A stretch of DNA of 31,908 nucleotides from Desulfovibrionaceae bacterium (GTDB taxonomy: Bacteria > Desulfobacterota > Desulfovibrionia > Desulfovibrionales > Desulfovibrionaceae). Below are positions 1-5,058 of this stretch, in pieces. A program made the translations under genes and the position numbers. The stretch covers positions 1 through 31,908 of the forward strand of contig JAGADT010000157.1 of the NCBI GenBank assembly GCA_017613475.1. The letters run 5' to 3'. The notes under the pieces are model-generated. The model saw only the letters and a list, made by a program, of their open reading frames with translations. It ran no database searches and had not been told where the DNA came from. Each line of letters opens with the position of its first letter. Position 1 is the stretch's first letter.

Positions 1-741
1 CGAGCTGATGCCGGTGATGTTCTAGCTATAGCAATCATTGGCGCTGCATACAACTTTGGTGAAGGTGTTCGTCAGGACTATCACAAGGCTAATGAATACT
101 ACCTGAAAGCTATCAATCATCCTGAATGGAATACGATACCCGCAAATGTACGTGGTGAGGTCTACTATAATTTAGGAGTTAGTTATGACCAAGGCCAAGG
201 TGTCAGGCAGGATTACCACAAAGCTGTTGAATACTGGCGTAAAGCAGCAGATTTAGGGTACGCAGGAGCTATGTACAACCTTGGCGTGGCATACGATGAA
301 GGTTCTGGCGTCAGACAGGATTACCGCAACGCTAAGGAATATTACCGCAAAGCAGCAGACTTAGGATATGCACAAGCCATGTACAACCTTGGCGTCTGCT
401 ATGAAAGAGGCCAGGGCGTCAGACAGGACTACCGCAAGGCTGTGGAATATTACCGCAAAGCAGCAGACTTAGGGGTTGCACAAGCCATGTTCAATCTGGG
501 AGTGATGTACTATAAAGGCCAAGGCGTTAGGCAAGACTACCGCAAGGCTGTGGAATACTGGCGTAAAGCAGCAGACTTAGGGGTTGCACAAGCCATGTTC
601 AACCTTGGCGTCTGCTATGAAAGAGGCCAGGGCGTCAGACAGGACAAGCGCAAGGCTAAGGAATATTATGGCATGGCTTGTGACCATGGAGAACAGAAAG
701 GCTGCGACGAATACCGTGATCTAAACGAAAAAGGCTACTGA
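1..741 (+). CDS. Sel1-like repeat protein, 5' end outside window
   Basis: The frame is open from base 1 to a TGA at 739-741 (246 residues visible), so the true start lies upstream of the window. The protein is almost entirely Sel1-like repeats of 36 residues: core Y-N-L-G-V, then G-x-G-V-R-Q-D-Y, then E-Y-x-x-K-A-A-D-L-G-x-A-x-A-M. It ends in a short cap with MACDHGEQKGCDEY. Its first visible residues (RADAGDVLAIAIIGAAYNFG) align with residues about 30-50 of the next gene, so probably only a signal peptide and a few residues are missing. SLR proteins are helical solenoids that bind other proteins, often exported; no enzymatic motif is present. The G+C content is visibly lower than in the genes after 3300. 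The partner is unknown. Confidence 0.9.
   Translation, partial: RADAGDVLAIAIIGAAYNFGEGVRQDYHKANEYYLKAINHPEWNTIPANVRGEVYYNLGVSYDQGQGVRQDYHKAVEYWRKAADLGYAGAMYNLGVAYDEGSGVRQDYRNAKEYYRKAADLGYAQAMYNLGVCYERGQGVRQDYRKAVEYYRKAADLGVAQAMFNLGVMYYKGQGVRQDYRKAVEYWRKAADLGVAQAMFNLGVCYERGQGVRQDKRKAKEYYGMACDHGEQKGCDEYRDLNEKGY
385..645 (+). repeat. exact 45-nt direct repeats inside the Sel1 array
   Basis: Bases 385-429 and 601-645 are identical over 45 nt and lie 216 nt apart, exactly two 108-nt (36-residue) units. A shorter near-identical stretch (cagcagacttaggggttgca) recurs one unit apart near 462 and 570. Such DNA-level identity suggests recent unit duplication, and copy number could change by slippage or recombination without breaking the frame. 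Confidence 0.85.
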
Positions 742-767
742 TCCACCTGCCATAGCTTGACATGTAT

Positions 768-796
768 GCCCCTCCACCTTGAGAGGGGCTTTCTTT
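768..796 (+). terminator. intrinsic terminator after first Sel1 gene
   Basis: Seven-base stem GCCCCTC (768-774) and GAGGGGC (783-789) with an 8-nt loop, followed by TTCTTTT (790-796). It is almost identical to the terminator at 1455-1484. Confidence 0.85.
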
Positions 797-922
797 TGCC
801 TTATGCCCTCCTTCCCCCAATGTTATGCCCTTGCCTTTGCCTATGATCCGCATATACTCTGGTTAGGTTCCAGAATCCCTTGATATTCATAGGTTATAAG
901 CCATATTCCTTAGGAGTTATCC

Positions 923-1429
923 ATGAAACGAATTATCTCCTTCCTTGTCTGTGCCTTACTTATCCTTAGTTCTTCAGTAACTTTTGCTTATGACATAGCT
1001 GACTTACAAAGAAGAGCCAATACAGGTGATGTTGAGGCTTTAACTGACCTTGGCTATGCATATGGCTTTGGTGATGGTATTTCTCAGGACAATCACAAGG
1101 CTAATGTATACTGGCTAAAGGCTGTCAGCCATCCTGAATGGTATACGGTATCCGCAGGTATACGGGGTAAGGTCTACTCTAATTTAGGGTGTAGTTATCA
1201 CGAAGGCAGAGGCGTCAGGCAGGACTACCACAAGGCTGTGGAATACTTCCGCAAAGCAGTAGACTTAGGGAATGCACCAGCCATGGTGCATCTGGGCGTG
1301 ATGTACGGATTAGGTCAAGGAGTGAGGCAGGATTACCGCAAGGCTAAGGAATATTTTGGCATGGCGTGTGACCATGGAGAGCAAGAGGGTTGCGATTTGT
1401 ACCGTAAGTATAACGAAGCAGGTTTTTGA
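923..1429 (+). CDS. exported Sel1-like repeat protein
   Basis: Complete 168-residue paralogue of the upstream gene. AGGAG at 912-916 sits 6 nt before the ATG. The N-terminus is a typical signal peptide: MKR, a hydrophobic stretch, and a likely cut after S-V-T-F-A. The mature protein therefore acts in the periplasm or outside the cell. About four SLR units follow (LGYAYGFGDG, LGCSYHEGRGVRQDY, LGVMYGLGQGVRQDY), with the same cap as its neighbour (MACDHGEQEGCDLY). The two genes share an insert with HPEW between the first units and similar terminators, so the pair looks like a tandem duplication. Cysteines occur in the repeat LGCSY and in the cap. The partner and role cannot be told from sequence. 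The start is secure; the SLR assignment is strong. Confidence 0.92.
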   Translation: MKRIISFLVCALLILSSSVTFAYDIADLQRRANTGDVEALTDLGYAYGFGDGISQDNHKANVYWLKAVSHPEWYTVSAGIRGKVYSNLGCSYHEGRGVRQDYHKAVEYFRKAVDLGNAPAMVHLGVMYGLGQGVRQDYRKAKEYFGMACDHGEQEGCDLYRKYNEAGF

Positions 1430-1454
1430 TCCACCTGTTACGAATTGAATCCAT

Positions 1455-1484
1455 GCCCCTCCAATTTGAGAGGGGCTTTCTTTT
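1455..1484 (+). terminator. intrinsic terminator after second Sel1 gene
   Basis: Stem GCCCCTC (1455-1461) with GAGGGGC (1470-1476), 8-nt loop, then TTTCTTTT. It differs from 768-796 mainly in the loop (CAATTTGA against CACCTTGA), which supports duplication of gene plus terminator as one unit. Confidence 0.85.
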
Positions 1485-1627
1485 GCCTTATGTCTCAATC
1501 ATCCCCCCAAAACTATACTCAGATTCTTCATAATCTTTTACGGGGACAAAGAGCTGCTGGACTGCCTCTTATCCAGGATACCCCCCAGCCTTTCCTCACT
1601 TTAAAAGGCACTGCCCTTAAAAAGCAA

Positions 1628-1660
1628 AACGGGAACCGAAACACATCGGCTCCCGTTCTT
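1628..1660. terminator. terminator-like hairpin in gene-poor region
   Basis: Inverted repeat AACGGGAACCGA (1628-1639) and TCGGCTCCCGTT (1646-1657): 11 pairs with one A/C mismatch and a 6-nt loop. On the minus strand the stem is followed by TTTTGCTTTTT, on the plus strand only by CTTT. It could end a minus-strand transcript, but no gene ending here is visible. From 1485 to this point nothing else was recognised. Confidence 0.45.
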
Positions 1661-1696
1661 TGCCATTGCCATTTCCCTGCGAGGCTTTGGACAAAC

Positions 1697-1733
1697 CCTC
1701 AATTGCCTTCCGCAGGGAATATGCGTATGGTCC
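1697..1733 (+). promoter_or_regulatory. 37-nt promoter-like repeat, copy A
   Basis: 35 of 37 bases match 2970-3006. Both copies contain a sigma70-like arrangement: TTGCCT (1703-1708; TTGTCT in copy B), exactly 17 nt, then TATGGT (1726-1731). Each copy lies 75-107 nt upstream of a strong Shine-Dalgarno and a small reading frame. The sequence identity is seen directly; promoter function is inference. Copy A is also framed by a 9-bp inverted repeat, TTCCCTGCG (1673-1681) and CGCAGGGAA (1711-1719), which copy B lacks. Confidence 0.6.
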
Positions 1734-1803
1734 CCACCTGTACGGCTGCCCTCTTTGTCTCTTCACGCCGGCACGGCGCAAACAGTAACGGGAGGGCTCA
1801 GCC

Positions 1804-1875
1804 ATGCGGAGATGTATTTTCACTCTGCTGATCGCAGCGGTCCTGGTTCTGTTGTTCGCCATTAAGGCTAACTAA
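1804..1875 (+). CDS. small hydrophobic peptide, cassette A (23 aa)
   Basis: ATG at 1804 is preceded by GGAGG (1791-1795) with an 8-nt spacer; the stop is TAA at 1873-1875. The peptide starts with M-R-R-C, then about 17 consecutive hydrophobic residues (IFTLLIAAVLVLLFAI) and ends K-A-N, so it should form a single membrane helix with a positive N-terminus. It lies in a roughly 300-nt unit with a promoter-like repeat upstream, a strong hairpin at 1881-1911 directly after it and a terminator at 1969-2010. Size, hydrophobicity and structured RNA resemble type I toxin peptides, but no antisense RNA was identified and no family is recognised. It could equally be a leader peptide or a small membrane-protein regulator. 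Confidence 0.5.
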   Translation: MRRCIFTLLIAAVLVLLFAIKAN

Positions 1876-1880
1876 CAGTT

Positions 1881-1911
1881 GACCCCGGCCCACTCGCGAT
1901 GGGTCGGGGTC
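1881..1911 (+). other. strong RNA hairpin after peptide A
   Basis: GACCCCGGCCCA (1881-1892) pairs with TGGGTCGGGGTC (1900-1911): 12 pairs including one G-T wobble. No U-run follows. An equivalent hairpin, also opening with CCCCGG and with a G-T wobble opposite the second G, follows peptide B at 3147-3180. A role as RNA stability or decoy element is possible but unproven. Confidence 0.6.
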
Positions 1912-1968
1912 GATAAATAATTACCCGTTGGCAGCCGTGCACGGGGGCGTTTAACCGCGCCGTGCCAG

Positions 1969-2010
1969 CCCAGGTGCCTGTAAACGGCAGGTGCCTGGGT
2001 TCCCTTTTTA
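1969..2010 (+). terminator. intrinsic terminator of cassette A
   Basis: CCCAGGTGCCTG (1969-1980) pairs with CAGGTGCCTGGG (1988-1999), 12 pairs with two wobbles and a 7-nt loop, followed by TTCCCTTTTT. A further imperfect hairpin (CACGG / CCGTG) precedes it at about 1940-1963. Confidence 0.7.
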
Positions 2011-2062
2011 TATAAGCCCTTCCGCCGGGCTTGGCAAGCGCTGTCCCAAGGAGGTTACGCTC

Positions 2063-2101
2063 ATGGGCCACATTGCGGCTTTTAGCATTTTAGCGAAGTA
2101 A
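2063..2101 (+). CDS. very small reading frame, cassette C (12 aa)
   Basis: AAGGAGG (2048-2054) stands exactly 8 nt before ATG. The frame encodes MGHIAAFSILAK and stops at TAA 2099-2101. The ribosome-binding layout (GGAGG, 8 nt, with ..GCTC before ATG) matches peptides A and B, and the terminator at 2131-2157 follows. There is no copy of the 37-nt repeat upstream; a small hairpin AAGCCC / GGGCTT lies at 2014-2032. It may be a degenerate copy or a leader peptide. Translation is supported only by the Shine-Dalgarno. Confidence 0.35.
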   Translation: MGHIAAFSILAK

Positions 2102-2130
2102 CCCCACCCCTCATTCCCGCCGCCATAAAT

Positions 2131-2157
2131 AAGCCCTGCTTTTGCGCAGGGCTTTTT
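2131..2157. terminator. terminator hairpin between cassette C and hicB
   Basis: GCCCTGC (2133-2139) pairs with GCAGGGC (2146-2152), loop TTTTGC, then TTTTT. It can end + strand cassette C and perhaps also hicAB coming from the right, though the minus-strand U-run is weaker (TTATTT). The stem is identical to that at 2861-2889 on the other side of hicAB. Confidence 0.75.
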
Positions 2158-2215
2158 ACTGGAGGCAAAAACCTTCGCAGGCTTTCAGAAACCGAAAGCG
2201 AATCGGTGGGAAGGG

Positions 2216-2560
2216 CTACGCATTGATAGCCTCAAGATGCTCTTTCAGCGCTTCGGTGATGAATGAATTGAGGGAAACGCCGGAAGCAACAGCAGCCAGG
2301 CTGCTGCGCCTGTATAATTCAGGGTCAAGACGCAGGGCGAACTTTCCGGCTTTCTTATAGGGCTCGATCCCCCTTGCCTGGCACTCCTCCAAAAAAACCT
2401 TCAGGGAAATCTCCCCTTCACGCTCCAGGCCGTTCAGGTCTTCGGCATAGAAATCGGCTCCGCCATTCAGTCCGACGAACTCGCCCCTGAACATGCGTAT
2501 GTCAGGGTCATAGGAAATGACGGCCTGATAGCCGCCGTCAAATTTCATGACATTTTTCAT
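2216..2560 (-). CDS. hicB: HicB family antitoxin
   Basis: 114-residue antitoxin of a type II toxin-antitoxin pair. The N-terminal half is the partial RNase H-like HicB fold (YQAVISYDPDIRMFRGEFVGLNG, then the usual D-L-E/G-L-E-R-E-G region and FLEECQARGIEP). The C-terminal half is a ribbon-helix-helix DNA-binding segment (KAGKFALRLDPELYRR, S-G-V-S-L-N-S-F-I-T-E-A-L). HicB proteins bind and block HicA and repress the operon. The ATG at 2558-2560 overlaps the hicA stop (ATGA), so translation is probably coupled. A longer frame reaches 2587, but that extension lies inside hicA and lacks family features, so the overlapping ATG is preferred. Confidence 0.9.
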   Translation of the reverse strand: MKNVMKFDGGYQAVISYDPDIRMFRGEFVGLNGGADFYAEDLNGLEREGEISLKVFLEECQARGIEPYKKAGKFALRLDPELYRRSSLAAVASGVSLNSFITEALKEHLEAINA

Positions 2561-2811
2561 GGCTTCACCCCATGTTCCAGCAGCCACTTGCGAATGCTCG
2601 CAACGGCACCTTTATCAGTATCAGGAGAAGGATGCGGCCTGTGGAAAACCTTTACTTCGCCAAAAAGAAAGACGCAAATCCGCGAACCTTCCCTCTCCGT
2701 TATCTCCGCACCCAAATCAAGAAACAGGGCTTCCACGTCAGCCCAGCGAATGCTGCCCGAAACAGGGCGCTGGAAAATTTTGGCCAGCGTTGCCTGGCAT
2801 TTCTTTTTCAT
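2557..2811 (-). CDS. hicA: HicA family mRNA interferase toxin
   Basis: 84-residue toxin with the HicA double-stranded RNA-binding-like fold. W23-A-D-V-E-A-L-F and L-G-A-E-I precede the substrate-binding strand G-S-R. The catalytic histidine region reads FHRPHP, and KGAVASIRKWLLEHG closes the domain. HicA enzymes cut mRNA and tmRNA independently of translation. The gene precedes hicB with a 4-base overlap, the usual toxin-first order of this family. No Shine-Dalgarno lies before the ATG. The only good promoter puts the transcription start about at the ATG itself, so the message may be leaderless. The family assignment is firm; the start codon is likely but not certain. Confidence 0.88.
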   Translation of the reverse strand: MKKKCQATLAKIFQRPVSGSIRWADVEALFLDLGAEITEREGSRICVFLFGEVKVFHRPHPSPDTDKGAVASIRKWLLEHGVKP

Positions 2812-2817
2812 GCAAAT

Positions 2818-2846
2818 ATAATATTAAAAAATAATATCAATATCAA
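2818..2846 (-). promoter_or_regulatory. hicAB promoter with overlapping inverted repeat
   Basis: Reading the minus strand: TTGATA (2841-2846), 17 nt, TATTAT (2818-2823). The perfect inverted repeat ATATTA (2821-2826) - 5 nt - TAATAT (2832-2837) overlaps the -10 and the spacer, a natural place for HicB to bind. TATCAA is also directly repeated at 2835-2846. Promoter spacing is as read; the operator role is inference. Confidence 0.6.
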
Positions 2847-2860
2847 GCAATCCACCACAA

Positions 2861-2889
2861 AAAAGCCCTGCTGTTACGCAGGGCTTTTT
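2861..2889. terminator. bidirectional terminator upstream of hicAB
   Basis: GCCCTGC (2865-2871) pairs with GCAGGGC (2878-2884), loop TGTTAC, flanked by A-runs on the left and TTTTT on the right, so it works on either strand. The stem is identical to 2131-2157. Confidence 0.75.
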
Positions 2890-2969
2890 GCTTGCAGGAA
2901 CCATGCCGGAGAATCATGCCGCCGAAGCGCTGCTGCCTTCCGCACTTCCCAATCAATGAGCCGGGCAAG

Positions 2970-3006
2970 CCTCAATTGTCTTCCGCAGGGAATATGTGTA
3001 TGGTCC
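2970..3006 (+). promoter_or_regulatory. 37-nt promoter-like repeat, copy B
   Basis: Two substitutions separate it from 1697-1733. TTGTCT (2976-2981), 17 nt, TATGGT (2999-3004). It is followed 38 nt later by the leader of peptide B. Conservation of a noncoding stretch across two cassettes supports function. Confidence 0.6.
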
Positions 3007-3043
3007 GCTCCGTGGGCACATTCTCCGAAAGGAGGGTAAGCCC

Positions 3044-3142
3044 ATGCTGCACTTTCGTGAGGTAATGCCTCCCGGGCAGTGCTGGCCTCTTTTTTGGGCC
3101 GACTGCTGGCTGATTTGGTTAAGCGTCTGTTTGACTAAATAA
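3044..3142 (+). CDS. small Trp-rich peptide, cassette B (32 aa)
   Basis: ATG at 3044 follows AAAGGAGG with an 8-nt spacer (GGAGG at 3031-3035). The frame ends at TAA 3140-3142. The first 12 residues are mixed (MLHFREVMPPGQ); the rest is hydrophobic and rich in Trp and Cys (CWPLFWADCWLIWLSVCL). A hairpin lies inside the frame: GCAGT (3076-3080) plus GGCC (3084-3087) pair with GGCC (3097-3100) plus ACTGC (3102-3106). The peptide sequence is not similar to peptide A although the flanking signals are, so the RNA rather than the peptide may be the conserved part. No family is recognised. Confidence 0.45.
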   Translation: MLHFREVMPPGQCWPLFWADCWLIWLSVCLTK

Positions 3143-3146
3143 GTTC

Positions 3147-3180
3147 GCCCCGGTGAGAGGTTAGCAGCTCTCATCGGGGC
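3147..3180 (+). other. strong RNA hairpin after peptide B
   Basis: GCCCCGGTGAGAG (3147-3159) pairs with CTCTCATCGGGGC (3168-3180): 13 pairs with one G-T wobble and an 8-nt loop. It occupies the same place relative to peptide B as 1881-1911 does to peptide A. Confidence 0.6.
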
Positions 3181-3215
3181 ATAAAGCTTTGCGAGACATT
3201 TAATCGCGGAGAACG

Positions 3216-3262
3216 TGCCCCACGGGGCAGGGGTGTTGACGCACTCCCTGCCCCTCTTTTAT
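3216..3262 (+). terminator. cassette B terminator with an alternative hairpin
   Basis: GGGGCAGGG (3224-3232) pairs with CCCTGCCCC (3246-3254). The stem is extended by GTG (3233-3235) and CAC (3242-3244) across a bulged T and followed by TCTTTTA. An overlapping hairpin TGCCCC (3216-3221) with GGGGCA (3224-3229) uses the same left arm, so the two are mutually exclusive. From here to 3374 no further gene or strong structure was recognised. Confidence 0.65.
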
Positions 3263-3374
3263 GCGCATTATTTTGCATTTCGTCAAGGCGGCGATGCCGC
3301 TTTTACGCAACTGCATGAGCAGGGGCTTACGCAATATCCTCAGACAGGGGAGAATGTTAAAAGACGATGTCCCC

Positions 3375-4292
3375 TCAGCCTTTCTCCTCCGCGCCCCAGC
3401 GGCGGTATATCCCTGCCAGCAGCGCCCCCGAAATGTTATGCCATACGGAAAAGAGCGCCCCGGGGACCGCCGCCATGGGAAATCCGGGGAAGACCGTGCA
3501 CGCCAGGCTCGCGGCAAGCCCGGAATTCTGCATCCCAATCTCCACGGACAGGGTCTTTATCTTTTCCCTGTTCATGCCAAGGAGCCTGCCCAGGCCAAAG
3601 CCGCAGAGGTAGCCCAAAAGGTTATGCAGCACAACAACCGCCAGCACAAGCGCGCCGCACGCGCGCAGCTTCTCCGCGTTATGCGACACAATGGCCGCGA
3701 TAATCATGCAGATGGCAAGCGTGGAAACCATGGGCAGGCCCTTCACCATTTTCCGCGTGGCGCCGGCGAAAAACCTGTTAGCCAAAAACCCCAGTGCAAT
3801 TGGCACAAGGACAACATTGACAATGCCAAGGAACATACCCGCCACATCCACGCTAACGCTTGTGCGCAGCAAAAGGTAGGTTATGGCCGGCGTAAGCAGG
3901 GGGGCAAGCAGAGTGTTTACGCTCGTCATGCCAACGGAGAGGGCAACATCCCCCCTGGAAAAATAGGTGATGACATTGCTTGCCGTGCCTCCCGGGCAGG
4001 TTCCTACCAAGATGACGCCGGCCGTAAGCGCGGGATCAAGATTAAAAAGGCGGCTCAGCGCAAAGGCAAGGAGCGGCATAAGCGTAAACTGCGCGAGCGA
4101 GCCAATAAGGACATCCCGCGGGCGGGTAAAAACAACGGCGAAGTCGCCGGGCTTAACCACAAGCCCCATGCCGAACATCACGACCATCAGCAGGGGATTG
4201 ATCCATGAAGTTTTGATCCAGCGCATGGCTTCAGGCGCAAAACAGGAAAGCGCGGCAACCAGCAGCACAAATCCAGCCAATGTTCCTGCCAA
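3375..4292 (-). CDS. BASS family (bile acid:Na+ symporter-like) transporter
   Basis: 305-residue inner-membrane protein with about nine to ten hydrophobic segments. The BASS signatures are clear: MVVMFGMGLVVKPGDF in TM2 and the crossover motif GTCPGGTASNVIT, with a second crossover-like segment near VEIGMQNSGLAASLA. These proteins import organic anions with Na+; bacterial members carry bile acids, pyruvate, pantoate or other acids, so the substrate is not predictable. There is a stop (TAA) four codons before the proposed TTG at 4290-4292; another TTG lies four codons downstream. GAGGG sits 4 nt before the first TTG, which is short, so the start is uncertain. It is convergent with the cassette B transcript. 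Confidence 0.88.
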   Translation of the reverse strand: MAGTLAGFVLLVAALSCFAPEAMRWIKTSWINPLLMVVMFGMGLVVKPGDFAVVFTRPRDVLIGSLAQFTLMPLLAFALSRLFNLDPALTAGVILVGTCPGGTASNVITYFSRGDVALSVGMTSVNTLLAPLLTPAITYLLLRTSVSVDVAGMFLGIVNVVLVPIALGFLANRFFAGATRKMVKGLPMVSTLAICMIIAAIVSHNAEKLRACGALVLAVVVLHNLLGYLCGFGLGRLLGMNREKIKTLSVEIGMQNSGLAASLACTVFPGFPMAAVPGALFSVWHNISGALLAGIYRRWGAEEKG

Positions 4293-4374
4293 AGCCCTCG
4301 CTTATCCTTTCCAGTTTCCCTGCCACGAAACTCCCCCTTGCATCGCCGGCGCCTGTGACGCCGCTGCGTTTTAC

Positions 4375-4393
4375 GGGGGGATTCAAGCCCCCC
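4375..4393. other. G6/C6 hairpin between nudix and BASS genes
   Basis: GGGGGG (4375-4380), 7-nt loop, CCCCCC (4388-4393). On the minus strand it lies just after the Nudix stop codon but is followed by GTAAAACG rather than a U-run, so it is at best a weak terminator. Confidence 0.4.
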
Positions 4394-4404
4394 ATGCAAA
4401 AAAA

Positions 4405-4878
4405 CTACGCTTTCTGGATATCCGCCACGCGGCGGCGCCCTTCCAGGACAGCCTTGAAGTCATCCAGGATATGCGCGTGGTCAAAGGCCATTTCCGGCAG
4501 CTCGGAAAGGGGGATGAAGGCTGCCCCGGCCGCGTCATCCCCGGCGCGGAGATCCTCGGGGTTCTCCGCCCTGGCAAGGAACACGGCAGACATGGTGTGG
4601 CGGCGCGGGTCGCGGGCAGGGTCGGAATACACCCCCAGGAGCCCCGTCAGCTCCACACGCAGCGCCGTTTCCTCAAAGGCTTCGCGCACGGCGGCTTCCT
4701 CTACCGTTTCCCCAACCTCCACAAAGCCGCCAGGCAGGGCATAGCCATAGGGCGGGCGGCCGCGCTTGATCAGCAGCACGCCGCGCGCCTCTTCATACAC
4801 AACCACATCCACCGTCGGCGCAGGATTCTGCCATACCTTCACCGCTTTTCCGCAGGACGGGCACGTTAAAAAATCCAT
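4405..4878 (-). CDS. Nudix hydrolase with N-terminal zinc ribbon
   Basis: 157 residues. Start ATG at 4878 has GGAGG 6 nt upstream; a longer frame to 4908 has no such signal. The N-terminus carries a half zinc-ribbon motif (C-P-S-C-G, residues 6-10). The Nudix box follows: G-F-V-E-V-G-E-T, then R-E-A-F-E-E-T-A-L, matching GX5EX7REUXEE with the usual late Gly replaced by Ala. Nudix enzymes hydrolyse nucleoside diphosphates linked to another group, using Mg2+ held by the REXXEE glutamates. The context R-G-R-P-P-Y-G-Y-A-L-P-G-G resembles ADP-ribose or oxidised-nucleotide pyrophosphatases, but substrate cannot be assigned. It is divergent from carB. Confidence 0.9.
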   Translation of the reverse strand: MDFLTCPSCGKAVKVWQNPAPTVDVVVYEEARGVLLIKRGRPPYGYALPGGFVEVGETVEEAAVREAFEETALRVELTGLLGVYSDPARDPRRHTMSAVFLARAENPEDLRAGDDAAGAAFIPLSELPEMAFDHAHILDDFKAVLEGRRRVADIQKA

Positions 4879-4989
4879 AGTCTGCCTCCTTATCCCAATT
4901 TTGCCCAAGAATCCTCCGCCGGCAGGGGATTGTCAACCAAAACCCGTTCCAATGGCCGCCTGACCCAGGCCAAATGCCTTTGGAGGCTA

Positions 4990-5018
4990 TTGACAAGCAA
5001 AGTCAAAAGCGAATAAAA
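4990..5018 (+). promoter_or_regulatory. putative carB promoter
   Basis: TTGACA (4990-4995), 17 nt, ATAAAA (5013-5018) in the AT-rich gap before carB. The -35 is perfect and the -10 is weak. GGAGG at 5047-5051 precedes the carB ATG by 7 nt. Confidence 0.5.
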
Positions 5019-5058
5019 AAAATCGTTTACCCAAAATTTATAAGCTGGAGGCAACAGC

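Noticed and set aside
271..741. Regular repeats considered as a CRISPR array
   Set aside because: The 108-nt periodic repeats are in frame and encode Sel1 units; there are no spacers.
1445..1831. 128-codon plus-strand frame after the second Sel1 gene
   Set aside because: Starts inside the terminator region, has no ribosome-binding site and ends inside the better supported peptide A.
1617..3174. Minus-strand frames in which the 37-nt repeat reads as P-Y-x-Y-S-L-R-K
   Set aside because: Both differences between the copies change the encoded residue, which is not what selection on a protein would give; the conserved unit looks like DNA/RNA.
3215..4208. Plus-strand frames across the BASS gene
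   Set aside because: Highly basic translation antisense to a convincing transporter.
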